DNA from: Paenibacillaceae bacterium
Lineage (GTDB): Bacteria; Bacillota; Bacilli; Paenibacillales; Paenibacillaceae
Assembly: GCA_900766135.1 (NCBI GenBank)
Contig: CAAFUF010000003.1
Location: forward strand, 367,265 to 431,264
Direction: 5' to 3'
Length of the DNA stretch: 64,000 bases
The translations under genes were made by a program, and so were the position numbers. Below, piece by piece: positions 16,438 through 25,448 of the stretch (position 1 is its first letter; each line of letters begins with the position of its first letter). The notes below the pieces were generated by a model. That model worked only from the letters and a program-made list of their open reading frames with translations, had not been told where the DNA came from and did not search any database.

Positions 16438-17301
16438 TTATCCTTGCAGAAAGCTGCGCAAAGTTTCTATCTTTTGTTGCATTTCTTTATAGCCTTGCAT
16501 ATACAAATCCTGAAGAACCAGCTTATTGCGTTCCATTCTCCCGGCGATCAGCGGCTTCTCGGGACAAATGAGAAAAACATCCCGATTCCGATCCATTTTT
16601 TGAATATCCTGCGTTGTCTGATTGTATCGTTCATGCCTGTTTTTCAGCAATTGGATTAACTCTGGATACTGCCTGAATATTCGGCGGTATGCCCATCCGA
16701 GGCTGCTGGGTTTCTTGATGTATCCCCGGTTTCTTGTCAGAATGACCACATTTCTTCGATATCCCCGCTCGAGGGACGGCTTGATGGGAATCGGATCGGC
16801 TACGCCTCCATCCACCAGAAGCTTGCCTTCAAAGGCAACGCTTGGAGCAAAAACAGGCAAACTGCTTGAAGCGCGCGCGAGCGTGAACAGAATTTCCTGC
16901 GACGGAAAGGTGTCATGATAGACAGCCGATCCCGTCAGGATGTCTGTAGTGCTGATCAGAAACCTGACGCCGGATTCGGTGAAAGTCCGATAATCAAAGG
17001 GCGCTACCTTCTCCGGGACGAGTTGAAACAGCAAGTCCATTCGAAACAACTCTTTGTGAGTCATCATGTGCTTGAACGAGATAATGCGGTGGTTGTCCGC
17101 CAGATAGTTGTAGGCCTCGAAAATCTGACCTCTCTGTTCAGAAATATAATAACTGCCGATCAATGCGCTGGAGGAAGACGAGGCGACCAACGGAAACTTC
17201 AAGCCCCAATCGCTTAAGCAATCCAGGACTCCCGCGGTATAAATGCCTCTCATCCCCCCGCCTTCCAGAACAAGGCCAACATCATTCACTAATCCTGTCA
17301 A
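16438..17301 (-). CDS. Patatin-like phospholipase family protein with altered nucleophile motif
   Basis: 287 residues; TTG at 17301 overlaps the TGA of the GtrA-like gene (TTGA) and has GAGAGG upstream. It has the patatin oxyanion hole GLVLEGGGMRGIYTAG and the aspartate motif LLVDGGVADPIP, plus the C-terminal YjjU-like region. The usual GxSxG nucleophile elbow is VASSSSSALIG here, so both glycines are serine; a nucleophile serine could still be present. The place in the sulfolipid operon suggests lipid remodelling or turnover. Activity is uncertain because of the changed elbow. Confidence 0.85.
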   Translation of the reverse strand: MTGLVNDVGLVLEGGGMRGIYTAGVLDCLSDWGLKFPLVASSSSSALIGSYYISEQRGQIFEAYNYLADNHRIISFKHMMTHKELFRMDLLFQLVPEKVAPFDYRTFTESGVRFLISTTDILTGSAVYHDTFPSQEILFTLARASSSLPVFAPSVAFEGKLLVDGGVADPIPIKPSLERGYRRNVVILTRNRGYIKKPSSLGWAYRRIFRQYPELIQLLKNRHERYNQTTQDIQKMDRNRDVFLICPEKPLIAGRMERNKLVLQDLYMQGYKEMQQKIETLRSFLQG

Positions 17302-17756
17302 CGGTACCTCTCCCCCAGGGCGTTCATTTCACTGAATACCAAATATTTGATAAACAGAAAGCTGGAAATCGAGGAGGTCGCCCCCGAAATTCCCAATGCC
17401 GCATTGAAGCGAATCCAGTTTGGCCAACCGAGAGGGTGAAGAAGTTGGTTTGCAGCCAGGAAAGCCATATAGTTAATGACCAGACTTGCAAGCGATTGAA
17501 TAGCAAATCCAAATCGCTGCCTCTTCGTTCCTCTAGCCAAGTCTTTGAACGTGACTCTTGAATTCCAGAAGTAGCTATTCAGCACGGCCATGACATAGGA
17601 GACCACATTAAACATTCCCGACAGGACTTCGCCTGGGTCCGGTTGAATCAAGAGCAGGCCGTTCATCGTTATTATCGCTACGGCCGTATTCAGCAAGGCG
17701 ATAGATGCAAACTGAACGAATTGCTTGATATTCCGCCGCTTTATGGCATTCTCCAT
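17298..17756 (-). CDS. GtrA-family membrane protein
   Basis: ATG at 17756 lies inside the end of the SqdX-like gene (16-base overlap), giving about 152 residues. Four hydrophobic segments are visible (FASIALLNTAVAIITMNGLLL, NVVSYVMAVLNSYFWNSRVTF, SLASLVINYMAFLAANQLL, ISGATSSISSFLFIKYLVF). The NSYFWNSRVTF signature is typical of GtrA proteins, which help move lipid-linked sugars across the membrane. Here it may translocate a glycolipid or its precursor. Overlaps on both sides indicate translational coupling. Confidence 0.85.
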   Translation of the reverse strand: MENAIKRRNIKQFVQFASIALLNTAVAIITMNGLLLIQPDPGEVLSGMFNVVSYVMAVLNSYFWNSRVTFKDLARGTKRQRFGFAIQSLASLVINYMAFLAANQLLHPLGWPNWIRFNAALGISGATSSISSFLFIKYLVFSEMNALGERYR

Positions 17757-18880
17757 TCGTCCCGATCGTTTCCCTTCTTTGCCGTTTGCCGATAATAGTC
17801 CAGCGCCTGCTCTGCGACTTCCTTCCATCCTTTCCCCAAACTCTCTTGGTAAGCCGCGGCTGACATGGCGTCTCTCGTCCGCTTGTCTTCAAACCGCCGA
17901 ACAGCGGCAATGAATCCATCGGGATCGGCCGGGTCGAACAAATAACCGGTGCTTTCGTGTTGGATCTGCTCGCAGGTCGGTCCGCTTCTCGCTGCGACGA
18001 CCGGGAGACCGGACGCCATCGCTTCAAGCAGAACCAGCCCCAACGTTTCGGTCGTGGACGGAAAAACGAAAACATCGGAGGAAGCAAACGCTGCGGCAAG
18101 CTCCTGTCCATACAAGAAACCCGTAAAAAGGGTAGCGGTACCGGCAAAATGGTTTTCCAGCGCACCGCGGTGCGGCCCGTCGCCAACAATCACCAACACG
18201 AACTGATCGGAGGCATCGAAGATATCCCGTATTTTTTCGATTTCCTTTTCTGCGGCAAGTCTCCCCACATACAGCAAAATTCTCTTGTCCGGAAATCCTT
18301 GGGATAACCGTTTCCGCACGCTTGCATCATATCTGTCGGGGTGAAATAATTGGCTGTCCACGCCGCGGCCCCATAACTTCACATTGCGAAATTTGCGGTG
18401 AACCAATTCTTCACGAACCGTTCGGGATGTGCACAAATTGATCGATGCCCGGTTGTGCAGCAGCCGCAAGTACAGCCATAGAAGCCCTCTCATAAAGGGA
18501 AGTCCGTAAAAGTCCAGATACCGGGACAGATTCGTGTGGTAAGAAGCCAGCAAGGGAATGCGCAATTTCTTCGCGTAATAGATGCCGGCCGCGCCAAGCA
18601 ACGCCGGATTGACGACGTGTACGATATCAGGCGCGTATTCCTTCAGCAACATTCCGACTTTACGGCTAGGCAAAGCGAATCTTTTGGTGCGATAAAAAGG
18701 AAGCGTGCTTGTCGGCAGTCCCTGAATGCGGGCATCGCCAAATTGGGAGATGCCTAAATCGGGCGCAAGAATCGTTACTTCATGTCCGGCTTTCAGGTAA
18801 TGCTGTATGGACGCCGTTAAGCGCGTAACAATTCCATCCGTTGAAGGAAGAAACGTTTCTGTTACGATAGCAATTCTCAT
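17741..18880 (-). CDS. sqdX: SqdX-like sulfoquinovosyltransferase (GT4)
   Basis: ATG at 18880 with GGAGG 6 bases upstream; about 379 residues. A GT-B glycosyltransferase: MRIAIVTETFLPSTDGIVTRL at the N-terminus (acceptor domain), YHTNLSRYLDFYGL in the middle, LLYVGRLAAEKEIEKI and the E-x7-E motif PSTTETLGLVLLEAMASGLPV in the donor domain. These match SqdX and related diacylglycerol mannosyl- or sulfoquinovosyltransferases. The SqdB gene two genes downstream argues for transfer of sulfoquinovose to diacylglycerol, giving SQDG. A different glycolipid transferase is the alternative. Confidence 0.8.
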   Translation of the reverse strand: MRIAIVTETFLPSTDGIVTRLTASIQHYLKAGHEVTILAPDLGISQFGDARIQGLPTSTLPFYRTKRFALPSRKVGMLLKEYAPDIVHVVNPALLGAAGIYYAKKLRIPLLASYHTNLSRYLDFYGLPFMRGLLWLYLRLLHNRASINLCTSRTVREELVHRKFRNVKLWGRGVDSQLFHPDRYDASVRKRLSQGFPDKRILLYVGRLAAEKEIEKIRDIFDASDQFVLVIVGDGPHRGALENHFAGTATLFTGFLYGQELAAAFASSDVFVFPSTTETLGLVLLEAMASGLPVVAARSGPTCEQIQHESTGYLFDPADPDGFIAAVRRFEDKRTRDAMSAAAYQESLGKGWKEVAEQALDYYRQTAKKGNDRDEWRMP

Positions 18881-18891
18881 CCCGTCCCTCC

Positions 18892-19605
18892 TCAGATTTT
18901 GTTGAAGCGATAGCCGGCGCCCCACACCGTATCGATATATTGCGGATTGCTGCTATCCTTCTCGATTTTCGATCTGATCCGGTTGATGTGTACGGTGACC
19001 GTCGCATTGTCGCCAATATAATCGCCTCCCCAGATTCGTTCGAAGAGCTTTTCCTTGGAAAACACGATATTAGGATGACTGGAAAGAAATAGAAGCAACT
19101 CGAATTCCCGGGTTGTCAGCTTCACTTCTTCCCCACGGACAAATACTTTGTAACCCTGAGGTACGATGTACAGATCCTCTACCGCAATGGCTTCCTCAGC
19201 TCCTTTTGGGAAAGCTCCCCTTTCTTTGCTTCCGCTGGTCAAGCGTTCGTAGCGGGCAAGATGCGATTTGACTCGCGCCACAAGTTCTGCCGGGTCGAAG
19301 GGCTTTGATATATAATCATCCGCGCCGAGCCCTAATCCCCTGATCCGATCTACAGGTTCTGTTTTGGCCGTCACCAATAAGATGGGCACATCGTACACAT
19401 CGCGAATTTCCTTGCATAACTCAAATCCATCCCTAAACGGCATCATGACGTCCAGCAGCAGCAAATCGTATCGTTTTGCTTTCAGCATTTCAAGGGCCGT
19501 AACGCCGTCGGGGGCAATTTCCGCCTTAATATGATGGATTTCCAGATAATCCCTTTCGATCGCGGCTATCTCTTTATCGTCTTCAGCAATTAACACACAT
19601 TTCAT
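18892..19605 (-). CDS. OmpR-family response regulator
   Basis: 237 residues. The receiver domain has AEDD, phosphorylation site LLLLDVMMPFRDGFEL (Asp) and LLVTAKTE, with KPF at the switch. The C-terminal winged helix carries LTTREFELLLFLSSHPN and TVTVHINRIRSKIE...TVWGAGYRF. Its start overlaps the kinase stop by 4 bases, and the SqdX-like gene starts 11 bases after it, so regulator and lipid genes are probably one transcript. It likely controls this operon in response to its kinase. Confidence 0.92.
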   Translation of the reverse strand: MKCVLIAEDDKEIAAIERDYLEIHHIKAEIAPDGVTALEMLKAKRYDLLLLDVMMPFRDGFELCKEIRDVYDVPILLVTAKTEPVDRIRGLGLGADDYISKPFDPAELVARVKSHLARYERLTSGSKERGAFPKGAEEAIAVEDLYIVPQGYKVFVRGEEVKLTTREFELLLFLSSHPNIVFSKEKLFERIWGGDYIGDNATVTVHINRIRSKIEKDSSNPQYIDTVWGAGYRFNKI

Positions 19606-21044
19606 TGCTTCTCCTCCTCGACCGGAAGTTCAATAATAATCGCCAGTCCATGGTTGCTCTCTGCTGAGATGCTTCCGCCATGGGCAATCACAATTCTTTT
19701 CGCAATCGCCAGCCCAAGTCCGCTTCCCTGCGTGGCAGTATTGCGTGATTCGTCTCCCCGGTAGAAGCTGTCAAACAGCCGATTCAGCTGCTCCGTGGAT
19801 ACCCCTGCCCCGTCGTCCTCTATGCGAATGACCACATGACCGTTCTCTTCAAACAACGTAACCGTAATGTGGAGCTGTTGGTTCGGATTGTGCTTGATGC
19901 TGTTATCGAGTATATTCGTCATGGCGCGCGTCATCTGCTCGCCGTCCATCCATACTTTCTGATCGGTGCAGCGGCTGTTCAGGGTCAGAACGGCATTGCC
20001 TTTCTTCAAGTCGTATTCCAGCGAATCCAGCAGCGTCACGATGAAATTCTGAATGGAAACCGATTTGAACGTATAAGGGAACGTATCGGTTTCAAGCCTG
20101 GAGAACAAAAACAAGGAATTGATCAGGCTTTCGATTCCGCAAGCCTTGCGATAAACCACGTCCAAATATTCCTTTTGCTTATCGGGCGTTTTGGCAACAT
20201 CATCTTGTAATCCCTTCACATAGCTTTTGATGGAGGTAAGCGGCGTCCGAAGATCGTGGGAAATCCCGGCAAGCATTTCATTTCGGTCCCGTTCGTATTT
20301 CTCGTTTTTCTTCATATTCGCTTTTAACTGATGTTGCATTTGATTAAAAGAATCGCAGACCTTCTCCAGTTCCTCGGCACCATGACAAGAAATATCCTGA
20401 CTGAGGTCCCCCTCCTGAATACGCTGCGCTCCGGCACAAAGGTGGTTAAGCGGAACCATAATTTTCTCGATGATCCTATTGGCAAAATACAAGCTTACCA
20501 GGATGACCATAATGACAATGGCCGATATGATCAGAATTGAAATCATCGCAAATGCGACCGTATGGCCGGATCCGTCTCCCCGATCGAAGAACCGCGCTAC
20601 GACCAATGTAACCGGCGTCGTATCGGTCTCTATCCTCGTCCACCATAGATGAAAATCGTCATCCGGAACCCAAAGGCTTTGAGTGGCAGTATATAAATGG
20701 TCCTGGGAAAGATATTTGGAAATATACGAATACTCCTTCTCGCTCAGGTTCGAAAACAGCGTTTGTCCGTCCTGTTTGGCATAAACCAAATAGTTCTTGG
20801 CGGCGAATCGATTCATGAACTCGTGCTGAGCCTCGGCTTGTTCCGCAATCCCGTTCATGTCGGTTCCATCCATCAAGCTCATCATTTCGAGAAAGGAGTC
20901 ATTCATCGGGCCAATTTCTTTGGAATCCGTAGAAGAGAGTGCCTTCACAATGAAAACGAATATAGAGCCAATCATCAGCATGGCGACTAGCGGGATGACA
21001 ACCATCAACAGATTATAATTGAATAATCTCTTCTTTATCGTCAC
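19602..21044 (-). CDS. Sensor histidine kinase
   Basis: GTG at 21044 follows GGGAG by 8 bases and gives MTIKKRLFNYNLL; upstream in-frame codons lack a site. About 480 residues: TM1 (LLMVVIPLVAMLMIGSIFVF), an extracellular domain of about 140 residues, TM2 (MISILIISAIVIMVILVSLYF), HAMP, the phosphoacceptor box GISHDLRTPLTSIKS, and HATPase motifs NILDNSIKHN, DDGAG and GSGLGLAIAK. It is first in the sulfolipid operon. The stimulus is unknown; phosphate limitation or envelope stress would fit sulfolipid biology but is inference. Confidence 0.92.
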   Translation of the reverse strand: MTIKKRLFNYNLLMVVIPLVAMLMIGSIFVFIVKALSSTDSKEIGPMNDSFLEMMSLMDGTDMNGIAEQAEAQHEFMNRFAAKNYLVYAKQDGQTLFSNLSEKEYSYISKYLSQDHLYTATQSLWVPDDDFHLWWTRIETDTTPVTLVVARFFDRGDGSGHTVAFAMISILIISAIVIMVILVSLYFANRIIEKIMVPLNHLCAGAQRIQEGDLSQDISCHGAEELEKVCDSFNQMQHQLKANMKKNEKYERDRNEMLAGISHDLRTPLTSIKSYVKGLQDDVAKTPDKQKEYLDVVYRKACGIESLINSLFLFSRLETDTFPYTFKSVSIQNFIVTLLDSLEYDLKKGNAVLTLNSRCTDQKVWMDGEQMTRAMTNILDNSIKHNPNQQLHITVTLFEENGHVVIRIEDDGAGVSTEQLNRLFDSFYRGDESRNTATQGSGLGLAIAKRIVIAHGGSISAESNHGLAIIIELPVEEEKQ

Positions 21045-21244
21045 TTCAGGATCTCCCTTATCATTTACTCTGTTTCTTAACCATAGTAACGGAACCCCCT
21101 CCAAACCGCTAGAGTCACAACATAGCACACAACTAAACTCGTCAGTTTATACATTAAGGATAAAATACATATATAAATTCCATAGGTAAAAGATATAAAC
21201 ATTTCATAAACAGTCATCGTTCCTTCCCTCTTCGATCATATGCG

Positions 21245-21282
21245 AAGACCCACCTTCGGCGCGCAAGCTTAGGGTGGGTCTT
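21245..21282 (-). terminator. Terminator of the BIG2 protein gene
   Basis: AAGACCCACC (21245-21254) pairs with GGTGGGTCTT (21273-21282), about 10 bases past the stop of the 21293 gene. T-richness is modest on both sides. Confidence 0.6.
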
Positions 21283-21292
21283 TACGTTTGCA

Positions 21293-23893
21293 TTACTCGA
21301 CTTTAATTCGAATCTTTGCCGATTTGTTGCCAAACTTGAACGTTAACGTTGCGGTTCCTTTTCCTTGCGCAGTAACCACACCATGCTTCACATGAGCAAC
21401 CGTTACCTTCGAGGAACTCCAAATCCCGTCGGTGGTAATCGTCCGTTCGGAGTTGTCCATGTACGTTGCGACTGCGTCTAGTCGAATCGTTTGGTCACCT
21501 TTTAGCGTTAACTGAGTTACAGGTTTGCCGCTTTGATAGATATCCAGATACTTCAGTTGATCTACATCCACATTGATTTTGACGGTCTTGCCGTTATACT
21601 TGGCGGTTATCTTGGTTTTCCCGGCACCGATGGCTGTGATCTTCCCTTGGGAGACGGATACGATCTTTATATTTCCGGTCGACCATTCTGCCAGTGAAGT
21701 GACGTCTTTCGTTCTTCCATCCGGCAGCACCGCGGTCAACTGGATGGACTGTGTCTTGCCGGACTGCATCGTCAATACCTCTGTGCTTGCCTCAAGTTTC
21801 TGGACTGAGCCGACATCCACCGCAATGGTTACCGTTTTTCCACCATATTTTGCAGTCACGTTGGCCTTTCCTTCCGCAATTGCATGGATTAAACCCTGAT
21901 TCACTTCTACCACAGTCTGCGAGGATGAAGACCAATCCGCAAGTTCCGTTGCATCTACCTTGTTGCCAAGAGGGTCCGTTGATGTTAGGGTAACCTGCTT
22001 ACTTTCGTTCACTTCCAGTGAAATCGCATAGGTATCTGCCGTCAGCTTGTCTGCTATTTCCACATCCACAGAAATCGTCACCGATTCTCCGCCGAATAAA
22101 GCTGTAATCGTTGCTGAACCGGAATCATTAGCCGTGATTTGACCTTTGTTGACAGAGGCCACCTCAGGCTTGGACGAACTCCAGTCCGCCATGGCCGTAA
22201 CGTCTTTCTCAAGACCATCTTTATAAGTCGTAGTCAGAGTGACTGTTTTCGTTTCGTTTTTGCGAAGCGACAGCTTCTTTTGACTCGGAGTCAACTTCTC
22301 AATCACGCCGACGGATACGACCATAGTCGCCGTCCGGGTGCCATATGTAACCGTAATGGTGGCTGTTCCGTTCTTCAGGCCGTTTAGGGTTCCTTTGTTG
22401 ACCTCGACAACGTCTGGATGAGAGGAGCTCCAGTCCGCAAGGGCGCTAACATCGACCACACGGCCCCCTTTATATTGGCCATTGGCCATCAAAGTAACGG
22501 AGTCGCCCATTTGCATGTCCACCGTTGTTTTGTTCATAACAATCTGATTGGGAATATCTACTCGAACTGTCGCGGTCGCCTGTTTGTCGCCATAAGATGC
22601 TTTGATGGTGGCAGTACCTGATTTGTAGCCCGTCACCTTGCCCTTGATCACGTCTGCAATCGCCGTCTGATCGGACGACCACTGCGCTTTGTCCATAACG
22701 AGTTCCTGAGTTCCATCCGCGAATGTCGCATACAGCTTGAATTCACGGGACTCCTTCAAGTCCAGGTCATAAGAATCTAGATCCAGATCCAGACGCTTCG
22801 GTACCTCGACATCCACGTGAACGGTCACGCTTTTATCCCCATAAGTTGCCGTGATATCGGCTTCACCCGATTTTTGGCCGAACACTTCACCATTTACGAC
22901 ATAAGCAACAGAATCGTCGGAGGATTTCCACTTGGCCTTATCCGTAATATTCGCGGTATTCCCATCCATATAAGTTAATGTAAGCAGAAGCTGTTCGGAC
23001 TTTCCGACACGCAGGAACAACTCCTGCTTGTTGGCCTCCAGCTTTCGGGAAGCGTCAACATAAACGTTAAGCGTATCCGTTTTCGTTCCATATGTAGCTG
23101 TAATCGTCGCAGTTCCTGCACGGTATGCTTTAAGGGTACCCTTAATAACATCCGCTACCTCCTCATTGTCACTCGCCCATTCTGCCTTATCGGTCACCTC
23201 TTGGGTTGAACCGTCAGGATAGGTGGCGGTCAAGACAAGCTGCTTGTTCTCATTAACTAATAAGTTTAGGTCCTCGTACTCCAGATCAACCCGTTTAGCC
23301 AGTTCAACAGAAGCATTGGCTGTGATGCTTTGGTTCCCATACTTGGCCGTGACTTTTGCCTTTCCGGACTTCCTGCCTTTGACCAAACCATTCACAACGG
23401 TAGCTACACTATAATTGTCGACGGACCATGTTGCTTTTTTCGTTACTATCTCACTTGACCCGTCCTCAAAAATAGCCGTTAGCTCGATTTGCTTTTCCTC
23501 ACCTACACGCAGATCAAAGTCATCCATATCCATCGTCAACGCTTTGACCTTCTTGCTCACCGTCACGTTTACAATGACTGTCTTTCCCTTATAGGTTGCG
23601 GTAATGACCGCAGTCCCTTCCTTTTTGGCAGTAATGGTACCCGAATATACGGCAGCAATGTCCGAATTACTGCTGCTCCAGTCCGTTTTAATCGTCACAT
23701 CGCTTGTGCTTCCGGATACATATACCGCGGTTGCGGTCAGAGAGACGGAATCCCCTACTTCGAGCGCTGCTTCATTTTTATTCAAGACCAGCCGTGAAAT
23801 TTCCGCTTCTTCAGCCATCGTTACCGCACAATTCTGGATAAACAAAAGTAAAATCAACAGTCCCGCAACCAACGTGCGAAATCTCTTCGACAT
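21293..23893 (-). CDS. Secreted ten-repeat BIG2 (Ig-like) surface protein
   Basis: 866 residues with an N-terminal signal peptide (about 27 residues, ending VTMAEEA). The rest is about ten consecutive Ig-like BIG2 repeats of about 85 residues, each beginning with a strand like KRLDLDLDS or VQKLEASTE and holding W-S-S-x-x-x-x-V-A-x-V, then G-x-x-T-G/A-x-x-x-G-x-A-x-I-T-A-x-Y-G. There is no LPxTG or S-layer anchor and no enzyme domain. The product is probably an extracellular adhesion or scaffold protein. It follows the sugar-binding lipoprotein gene by 130 bases and may belong to that operon. Confidence 0.88.
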   Translation of the reverse strand: MSKRFRTLVAGLLILLLFIQNCAVTMAEEAEISRLVLNKNEAALEVGDSVSLTATAVYVSGSTSDVTIKTDWSSSNSDIAAVYSGTITAKKEGTAVITATYKGKTVIVNVTVSKKVKALTMDMDDFDLRVGEEKQIELTAIFEDGSSEIVTKKATWSVDNYSVATVVNGLVKGRKSGKAKVTAKYGNQSITANASVELAKRVDLEYEDLNLLVNENKQLVLTATYPDGSTQEVTDKAEWASDNEEVADVIKGTLKAYRAGTATITATYGTKTDTLNVYVDASRKLEANKQELFLRVGKSEQLLLTLTYMDGNTANITDKAKWKSSDDSVAYVVNGEVFGQKSGEADITATYGDKSVTVHVDVEVPKRLDLDLDSYDLDLKESREFKLYATFADGTQELVMDKAQWSSDQTAIADVIKGKVTGYKSGTATIKASYGDKQATATVRVDIPNQIVMNKTTVDMQMGDSVTLMANGQYKGGRVVDVSALADWSSSHPDVVEVNKGTLNGLKNGTATITVTYGTRTATMVVSVGVIEKLTPSQKKLSLRKNETKTVTLTTTYKDGLEKDVTAMADWSSSKPEVASVNKGQITANDSGSATITALFGGESVTISVDVEIADKLTADTYAISLEVNESKQVTLTSTDPLGNKVDATELADWSSSSQTVVEVNQGLIHAIAEGKANVTAKYGGKTVTIAVDVGSVQKLEASTEVLTMQSGKTQSIQLTAVLPDGRTKDVTSLAEWSTGNIKIVSVSQGKITAIGAGKTKITAKYNGKTVKINVDVDQLKYLDIYQSGKPVTQLTLKGDQTIRLDAVATYMDNSERTITTDGIWSSSKVTVAHVKHGVVTAQGKGTATLTFKFGNKSAKIRIKVE

Positions 23894-24022
23894 CCTTCAT
23901 AACCCTCCATTTTTTTGCATCCGTAGATGAATAGACTGGCTGTAACTATCGAACCATTGAAAATGGCCGGACGGGCCGTGCATCCAAGCACGCCCCGCCT
24001 TACCTAGGGGTGACATCTAAAA

Positions 24023-25420
24023 CTATTCGTTCAAGTAGAGCTGGGTACGGTTTTGAATCGTTGCAGCCACTTCCTCGGCGGATTTCTTGCCCGCAAAAAA
24101 AGCGCTGGATTCTTCCTCTATGATGCTCATAAGGCGGGGGTCGCTGTCCAAAAACCGTCCCGGTTTTTCAGCAAATTGCATAATTTTCTGGAGTGTTTCC
24201 TTATCTACAACAACAGGTCGATCTGTACCAGGATCGCTTTTTCGATCCCCGCCCATGGCTTGAGTTTGGACTGAAGAATTTTTCAACTGATTCGTCAATG
24301 CTACTTCCAAAGCTGCTTTATGGATAGGAAAGGACATAAACTGGGCGGGGTGAGATTGCATTTCTTCAGAGATCAGATATTTCATGAAATCCCACGCTTC
24401 TTGCTTAACCGCCGACTTCTCATTGATCGCCAACATCAGGTTTGAGGAAAATACCAAACCGTTCTTATCGCCGCTGGAAGGTAAATTCAAAATTTGACGA
24501 TTATATTGCAAGGCCTGATACAACATGACAGGCGCATAAAACGTTTCATCCCGGAATATATCCCGGTCTTCAATCAGCTTATCGTAATCCTCCGATAAAA
24601 GCCCATTATCATACATGTCCCGCACATGGTTTAATAGCTGGATAAAGGATGGAGAATCAAACTTCGCTTGTTTGCTCTTTGAATCGATATATTGATTAAA
24701 TTCGCCCAGTACCATCTTGGAAAGAAGGCTGGATGGCGACACGGCTCCCATTACTCCTAATGTGCTGTCCTTATCTACCATCTCCTTGCCTTTGTTTAGC
24801 AGGTCGTTCCACGTCCAATTGGCTTCATCCACTTGTAAATCTGAAGGGCTGAATCCGCTGGTTAGCGTGTGAATCCAGAATACGATTGGCATGGCAACCA
24901 GCTTGCCTTCATGCTTCGCCGCATCAAACACATTGGTGAAATAATCCGGACTGGCGAAGTCTTGATCGTTCTTCATGAGTTCGCCGATGTCTGCGAGCAA
25001 ATTTCTATCCGCATACTGGCCGTAATTCAGATTGTTTACAGAAATCAGGTCAGGCCCTTTCCCCGACATTAGCTCCGTATTCATCGCATTTCGGTAGGTT
25101 TCCAATTCCGCAGGATTGATATCTCCTCCAATATGAAGCGCCTGTCCGGGGGCTCTGTCCGGAGTAGTCAAATATTCCTTAATCACGATATCAATATCCG
25201 GATGGGCCTGTTCGTAAGTTTGAGCCGCTTGATCCAACCAACCATTAGGATCTTTTTGGATCACGGAAAGGGTCACAACGGTTTTCCCATCTTTCGTCGC
25301 GGACGCATTCCCCTTATCACTGACATCTATGCCATTTTCGCCACCGGAACCGGAACGATTGCATGCGGTCAGAGTGACACATACCGTAAGTGCCACGATT
25401 CCTAAAAGCCATTTTTTCAT
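24023..25420 (-). CDS. Extracellular solute-binding lipoprotein (sugar ABC importer)
   Basis: 465 residues with a lipobox LTAC (Cys20), so it should be anchored outside the membrane. The fold is that of family 1 sugar-binding proteins: VTLSVIQKDPNGWLDQAAQTYEQAHPDIDI early, GKGPDLISVNN, MPIVFWIHTLTSGF and the C-terminal KQEAWDFMKYLISEEMQ. It is the binding subunit for the two permeases encoded upstream (27465 and 28339). The operon has no ATPase, as is usual for systems sharing an MsmK/MsmX-type ATPase. Ligand unknown. Confidence 0.9.
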   Translation of the reverse strand: MKKWLLGIVALTVCVTLTACNRSGSGGENGIDVSDKGNASATKDGKTVVTLSVIQKDPNGWLDQAAQTYEQAHPDIDIVIKEYLTTPDRAPGQALHIGGDINPAELETYRNAMNTELMSGKGPDLISVNNLNYGQYADRNLLADIGELMKNDQDFASPDYFTNVFDAAKHEGKLVAMPIVFWIHTLTSGFSPSDLQVDEANWTWNDLLNKGKEMVDKDSTLGVMGAVSPSSLLSKMVLGEFNQYIDSKSKQAKFDSPSFIQLLNHVRDMYDNGLLSEDYDKLIEDRDIFRDETFYAPVMLYQALQYNRQILNLPSSGDKNGLVFSSNLMLAINEKSAVKQEAWDFMKYLISEEMQSHPAQFMSFPIHKAALEVALTNQLKNSSVQTQAMGGDRKSDPGTDRPVVVDKETLQKIMQFAEKPGRFLDSDPRLMSIIEEESSAFFAGKKSAEEVAATIQNRTQLYLNE

Positions 25421-25448
25421 TGCTGATAACCCCTTTCGTTTTTAACGT

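Noticed and set aside
21293..23893. DNA-level tandem repeats or a repeat array
   Set aside because: The similarity is at protein level (BIG2 units); the DNA units are too diverged to count as a DNA repeat or CRISPR-like array.
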